DNA of 9,871 nucleotides, from the NCBI GenBank assembly GCA_039800165.1, contig JBDLRH010000110.1, forward strand, positions 1 to 9,871, in the 5' to 3' direction. The stretch comes from JBDLRH01 sp039800165. GTDB lineage: Bacteria; Pseudomonadota; Gammaproteobacteria; Burkholderiales; Burkholderiaceae_C. Position 1 is the stretch's first letter; every line of letters starts with the position of its first letter. The position numbers were made by a program, and so were the translations under genes. This document shows positions 7,019-9,871 of the stretch, piece after piece. The notes beneath the pieces were generated by a model. It saw only the letters and a program-made list of their open reading frames with translations. It searched no databases and was not told the origin of the DNA.

Positions 7019-7801
7019 TCAACCCGCCTTGCCGCTGCCCGGCATCAGCGAGAAGTCGCGCTCGAACTTCATCAGGTGCTGGCCGCCGTCGACCAGCAGC
7101 GTGGTGCCGGTGATGGATCGGTTCTCCAGCGCAAAGCGCACGGTGGAGGCCACGTCCTCGGGGGTGGACGAGCGGCCCAGCGGCGACAGCTGGTGCAGCG
7201 CGCGGAACTGCTCGTCACTCAGCATGTGGCTGGTGAGCGTGAGGCCGGGCGCCACGCCCACCACCCGCAGCCGTGGCGCCAGCGCCTGCGCCAGCAGGGT
7301 GTTGGCGCATTCGAGCGCGGCCTTGGACAGGGTGTAGCTCAGGAAGTCGGGGTTGGGGTTCCACAGCTTCTGGTCGAGCAAATTGACCACGGCGCCCTGC
7401 GCATCGCGCGCGGCCAGGTGTGCGTGCAGCGCCTGCGCCAGCAGGATCGGCGCGCCGGTATTGCTGCGCCAGTGCGCCTCCATCTGCGCAAAGCCGAAGC
7501 TCTGCGCATCGTCATGCTCAAAGCGCGATGCGCTGTTGACCACCGCATCCAGCCGGCCGAAGCGCTGCACCACCTGCGGCACCAGTGCGCGCACCGCCGC
7601 CTCGTCGGCCAGATCGGCCTGAAAGCCTGCGGCGCCTGTGCACAGCCGCTCGCAGTCGGCCACCGTCTGCTGTGCCTCGGCCTGCGAGCCGCGGTAGTGA
7701 ACCGCCACGCGCCAGCCGGCGGTGGCGAGTGCCAGCGCGATCTCGCGGCCAAGGCGGCGCGCAGCGCCGGTGACCAGCACGGTGGAAGGGGTGGGGCTCA
7801 T
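7019..7801 (-). CDS. SDR-family pteridine reductase-like (FolM type)
   Basis: A 260-residue short-chain dehydrogenase/reductase. The N-terminal Rossmann motif is TGAARRLG (11-18); the arginine in place of the usual glycine is typical of pteridine reductases (PTR1/FolM) and goes with NADPH use. The active site reads D143, Y156 and K160: YTLSK is the YxxxK motif, and the aspartate 13 residues before the tyrosine replaces the classical SDR serine, the same D-Y-K spacing as in trypanosomatid PTR1. NSAS (89-92) and APGLTLT are also as expected. It lies 12 nt before folB, so dihydromonapterin or dihydrofolate reduction is likely, as for E. coli FolM. The start ATG at 7801 has no Shine-Dalgarno, and the divergent midA start is 32 bp away. 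Pteridine specificity is inferred from motifs and context. Confidence 0.85.
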   Translation of the reverse strand: MSPTPSTVLVTGAARRLGREIALALATAGWRVAVHYRGSQAEAQQTVADCERLCTGAAGFQADLADEAAVRALVPQVVQRFGRLDAVVNSASRFEHDDAQSFGFAQMEAHWRSNTGAPILLAQALHAHLAARDAQGAVVNLLDQKLWNPNPDFLSYTLSKAALECANTLLAQALAPRLRVVGVAPGLTLTSHMLSDEQFRALHQLSPLGRSSTPEDVASTVRFALENRSITGTTLLVDGGQHLMKFERDFSLMPGSGKAG

Positions 7802-7818
7802 GAGGGCGGCAGGATTGC

Positions 7819-7824
7819 AGGGAG
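7819..7824 (+). promoter_or_regulatory. Ribosome binding site of midA (AGGGAG)
   Basis: AGGGAG ends nine bases before the GTG at 7834 and supports that non-ATG start. An ATG at 7826 lies between but opens only a three-codon frame (Met-Gln-Ala-stop) whose TGA overlaps the GTG. The next in-frame ATG of midA is 30 codons downstream, inside conserved sequence. Confidence 0.6.
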
Positions 7825-7833
7825 AATGCAGGC

Positions 7834-8931
7834 GTGATTTTCGAGCATACCCCCGAAGCGCTGGGCGGCCGCATCCGGGAAGCCATCCGTGCGGCAGGTG
7901 GATGGCTGCCCTTTGACCGCTTCATGGCGCTGGCGCTGTACGAGCCCGGGCTGGGCTACTACGCCAACGCCTCGCGCAAATTCGGCCTGATGCCGCAGTC
8001 GGGCAGTGATTTCGTGACCGCGCCCGAGCTCTCGCCGCTGTTTGGCCGCGCGCTGGCGGCGCAGGTGGCCGACGCGATGCACCACTGCGGCGTGAGCGAG
8101 GTGTGGGAGTTCGGCGCCGGCTCTGGTGCGCTGGCCTGGCAGCTGCTGCAGGCGCTGGATGCCAGCGGCCCCCGCGTGAGCCGCTACACCATCGTCGACC
8201 TGTCGGGCAGCCTGCGGGCGCGGCAGCAGCAGACGCTGGCCGCATTCGGCGACCGGGTGCGCTGGGTGGATGCCTTGCCCGACGCGTTCGATGGCGTCGT
8301 GGTGGGCAACGAGGTGCTGGACGCCATGCCGGTGCAGCTGCTGCACCGCACCGCAGGCGCGTGGCACGAGCGCGGCGTGGCTGTGCAGGGCGAAGGGCTG
8401 GCCTGGCACGACCAGCCCACCGATCTGCGCCCGCCCATCGACATCCCCGGCGATCACGATTACCTGACCGAGATCCATCCGCAGGCGCAGGCCTTCATGC
8501 GCACGCTGGCCGACCGGCTGCAGCGGGGTGCGGCCTTCTTCATCGACTACGGCTTTCCCGAGGCCGAGTACTGGCATGCGCAGCGCCACATGGGCACGCT
8601 GATCTGCCACCGCGCGCACCACAGCGACACGCACCCGCTGGCCGATGTGGGCACCAAGGACATCACCGCGCATGTGGACTTCACCGGCGTTGCGATGGCC
8701 GCGCAAGAGGCGGGCCTGCCGACCCTGGGCTACACCTCCCAGGGGCGCTTTCTGCTGAACTGCGGCATTGCTGCGCTGATGGAGCAGGCAAGCCTTGCCG
8801 AACGCGCGCATGCGCTCAAGCTCGTCAACGAGCACGAGATGGGCGAGCTGTTCAAGGTGATTGCGCTGTCGCGCACCGAAGGCTGGGTGCCGCTGGGCTT
8901 TGCTGCGGGTGACCGCACCCATACGCTGTGA
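7834..8931 (+). CDS. MidA/NDUFAF7-family SAM-dependent methyltransferase
   Basis: A 365-residue class I methyltransferase of the MidA/NDUFAF7 (formerly DUF185) family. Mitochondrial NDUFAF7 dimethylates an arginine of the complex I subunit NDUFS2 early in assembly; a matching role on bacterial NuoD is plausible but unproven. Family landmarks are LYEPGLGYY (about 35-43), SDFVTAPELSPLFG (58-71), the SAM-binding motif EFGAGSG (92-98), GNEVLDAMP (158-166), FFIDYGFP (235-242) and DVGTKDITAHVDFT (about 271-284). The length fits the family. The start is the GTG at 7834, supported by AGGGAG nine bases upstream. The gene is divergent from the SDR gene, with 32 bp between them, and is followed after 19 bp by the DUF2905 gene. 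No motif is missing. The target protein is inferred from the eukaryotic homologue. Confidence 0.9.
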   Translation: MIFEHTPEALGGRIREAIRAAGGWLPFDRFMALALYEPGLGYYANASRKFGLMPQSGSDFVTAPELSPLFGRALAAQVADAMHHCGVSEVWEFGAGSGALAWQLLQALDASGPRVSRYTIVDLSGSLRARQQQTLAAFGDRVRWVDALPDAFDGVVVGNEVLDAMPVQLLHRTAGAWHERGVAVQGEGLAWHDQPTDLRPPIDIPGDHDYLTEIHPQAQAFMRTLADRLQRGAAFFIDYGFPEAEYWHAQRHMGTLICHRAHHSDTHPLADVGTKDITAHVDFTGVAMAAQEAGLPTLGYTSQGRFLLNCGIAALMEQASLAERAHALKLVNEHEMGELFKVIALSRTEGWVPLGFAAGDRTHTL

Positions 8932-8950
8932 CGTTCACCGCACACACACC

Positions 8951-9145
8951 ATGTTCCGCTGGCTGATCGTCATCTTTCTGGCACTGATCTTCATCAGCTG
9001 GCTGTCGCCGCTGCTGCAGAAGCTGGGTGTGGGCCGCCTGCCGGGCGACTTCCGCTTCCGGCTGTTCGGCCGCGAATGGTTCATCCCGCTGGCCTCGACC
9101 GTGGTGCTGAGCGTGGTGGCCGCGCTGATCGCCAGGTTCGTCTGA
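8951..9145 (+). CDS. DUF2905-family small membrane protein
   Basis: A 64-residue protein with two predicted membrane helices, roughly residues 4-22 (WLIVIFLALIFISWL) and 45-63 (IPLASTVVLSVVAALIARF). The conserved linker LGVGRLPGDFRFRLFG between them is the DUF2905 hallmark, and the length is normal for the family, whose function is not established. The ATG at 8951 is chosen because the family starts directly at the first helix; the frame is open to 8861 but that part overlaps midA. No Shine-Dalgarno is evident, and the 19-bp gap to midA suggests co-transcription. It ends 15 bp from the convergent zinc-ribbon gene. Confidence 0.85.
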   Translation: MFRWLIVIFLALIFISWLSPLLQKLGVGRLPGDFRFRLFGREWFIPLASTVVLSVVAALIARFV

Positions 9146-9160
9146 GGCGGCGCGCGGCGC

Positions 9161-9565
9161 TCAGTCGTAGATGGGCCAGTGGTGCCTGCACTTGAGGCAG
9201 CGCACCTGCACGCACTTCTGGCGCCGGTCCTCGCCGGCCACCTCGAAGCGGCCGTACTCGGTGCACTGCGGGCAGTTGGCCTGGTTGGCCACCTCTTCCG
9301 CATGCATCAGCAAGTACAGGTAGCGCCGCAGCGACCACACGCCGATCAGCGCCGACACGGCGGCGAAGGCCAGGTCCATCAGCTTCTCGCCCAGGGTGCC
9401 GCCCCGCATCGCCTCGAAGCTGGCCAGCAGCGCGATGGTGGCCAGCAGGCACAGCAGCATGTGGGCATGGCCCGACAGCAGTTCGCGCTCGTACCACTTG
9501 CGAAAGCCGTGCCGGCGCACGCCGTCGGCCAGCGGCGGGTTCAAGGGGTTGCGGGAGCGCGTCAT
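9161..9565 (-). CDS. Uncharacterised two-helix membrane protein with C-terminal zinc ribbon
   Basis: I do not recognise a named family. The 134-residue product starts with a basic N-terminus (about 1-27) and has two predicted transmembrane helices (about 35-51, HMLLCLLATIALLASF, and 63-85, MDLAFAAVSALIGVWSL). The C-terminal domain holds C98xxC101 (NCPQC) and C123xxC126 (RCLKC), a four-cysteine layout typical of a zinc ribbon, and ends in HHWPIYD. Both termini are probably cytoplasmic, since basic residues flank the helices (RRHGFRKW before the first, RRY after the second); this is an inference. The ATG at 9565 gives an intact frame with family-like composition, and a weak GAAG lies upstream. 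It sits 40 bp downstream of cca on the same strand and may be co-transcribed with it. It is likely a conserved hypothetical of Burkholderiales. Confidence 0.75.
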   Translation of the reverse strand: MTRSRNPLNPPLADGVRRHGFRKWYERELLSGHAHMLLCLLATIALLASFEAMRGGTLGEKLMDLAFAAVSALIGVWSLRRYLYLLMHAEEVANQANCPQCTEYGRFEVAGEDRRQKCVQVRCLKCRHHWPIYD

Positions 9566-9605
9566 GCCGGCATCTTCGCAAAAGCCGTGCTGGCGTGTGG
9601 ATGTT

Positions 9606-9871
9606 TTACATCTTGGCCTGCAGCACCTGCAGCGCGTGGGCTACCGCCTGCACCCTTGCAGTGTGGATGCGCTCGCCCACCTGCGGGCCCTTGAGGCCTT
9701 CTGCCGCTGCTGCCTGCGCGATGGGAGCCGTATCCACCGCCAGCGCCGCCGCCTGCGCTGCCCGCAGCCGCGCGCGTTGCGGGTACGGGCGCTCGGCCAG
9801 GCCCGCGCGGCCGCGCGAGTCGCATTCGCAGGCCCACAGCACCTCGTCAAAGCGCTCGGGCTTGCGGATCG
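9606..9871 (-). CDS. cca: CCA tRNA nucleotidyltransferase, C-terminal part (5' end outside window)
   Basis: About 87 C-terminal residues of the enzyme that adds or repairs the 3' CCA of tRNAs, in proteobacteria often a multifunctional protein with an HD phosphohydrolase domain. The stretch RKPERFDEVLWACECDSRGR followed by ERPYPQ matches the conserved region near the end of E. coli-type Cca, and GLKGPQVGERIHTARVQAV matches the last helix. The nucleotidyltransferase and HD active sites would lie beyond the right edge and cannot be checked. The frame is open to the window end, with stop TAA at 9608-9606. The zinc-ribbon membrane protein gene follows 40 bp downstream. Confidence 0.85.
   Translation of the reverse strand, partial: IRKPERFDEVLWACECDSRGRAGLAERPYPQRARLRAAQAAALAVDTAPIAQAAAAEGLKGPQVGERIHTARVQAVAHALQVLQAKM

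Noticed and set aside
5803..7837. Long plus-strand frames opposite ttcA, folB and the SDR gene.
   Set aside because: They are antisense to three well-supported genes, show low-complexity Val/Ala/His/Gln composition, and contain no recognisable motif.
7826..7837. Three-codon frame ATG CAG GCG TGA whose stop overlaps the midA GTG start.
   Set aside because: It might be a coupling minigene, but such a short frame arises easily by chance, and AGGGAG is well placed for the GTG itself.
9146..9160. GC-rich spacer between the convergent DUF2905 and zinc-ribbon genes as a terminator.
   Set aside because: Fifteen bases with no self-complementary arms separated by a loop and no T-tract.
9600..9612. 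GATGT-TTT-ACATC palindrome over the cca stop codon.
   Set aside because: A 5-bp stem with a 3-nt loop and no flanking GC stem or T-tract is too weak to call a terminator or operator.
1..9871. Defence island, mobile element, CRISPR array or phage remnant.
   Set aside because: All genes belong to housekeeping or conserved families with even GC-rich composition. I saw no direct-repeat array, terminal inverted repeats, transposase or integrase motif.

Overview
The window is a GC-rich, densely packed chromosomal segment of a betaproteobacterium. Protein similarity and gene content point to Burkholderiales, probably Comamonadaceae or a close relative: the N-terminus of PhoH, the DUF4136 lipoprotein, and a FolB/TtcA/pteridine-reductase cluster. 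This assignment is an inference from recalled family sequences; no 16S or other marker is present. I see no mobile element, CRISPR array, rRNA or tRNA gene, prophage gene or integration scar. No stretch longer than about 70 bases lacks a gene.

Layout. (1) Positions 1-1449, minus strand: phoH (ybeZ) followed by ybeY, the conserved pair for RNA metabolism and 16S rRNA maturation; ybeY runs off the left edge a few residues before its expected end. (2) 1520-3193, plus strand: ruvA and ruvB, the Holliday-junction branch-migration motor, divergent from phoH across 70 bp. ruvC is not next to them. (3) 7801-3212, minus strand: a compact six-gene array, in transcription order a pteridine-reductase-like SDR (FolM type), folB, ttcA, a DUF4136 lipoprotein, a histidine phosphatase and a DSD1-family PLP enzyme. 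Junctions range from a 1-nt overlap to 20 nt, so it reads as one operon. It ends convergently against ruvB with 18 bp between. (4) 7834-9145, plus strand: a MidA/NDUFAF7-type methyltransferase and a 64-residue DUF2905 membrane protein, head-to-head with the SDR gene across 32 bp. (5) 9871-9161, minus strand: the C-terminal end of the CCA tRNA nucleotidyltransferase and a small two-helix membrane protein with a C-terminal zinc ribbon.

Functional themes. Several genes serve RNA maturation: ybeY and phoH (rRNA), ttcA (tRNA 2-thiocytidine) and cca (tRNA 3' end). Others serve DNA repair (ruvAB), pterin/folate metabolism (folB and the SDR) and probable complex I assembly (midA). Most is core housekeeping. 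The points most worth a second look are the HxD metal site of the DSD1 enzyme, which suggests an aldolase rather than D-serine dehydratase; the complete Asp-Tyr-Lys pteridine-reductase triad in the SDR beside folB; the uncharacterised zinc-ribbon membrane protein after cca; and a stem-loop between phoH and ybeY. I did not find a convincing novel multi-gene system.
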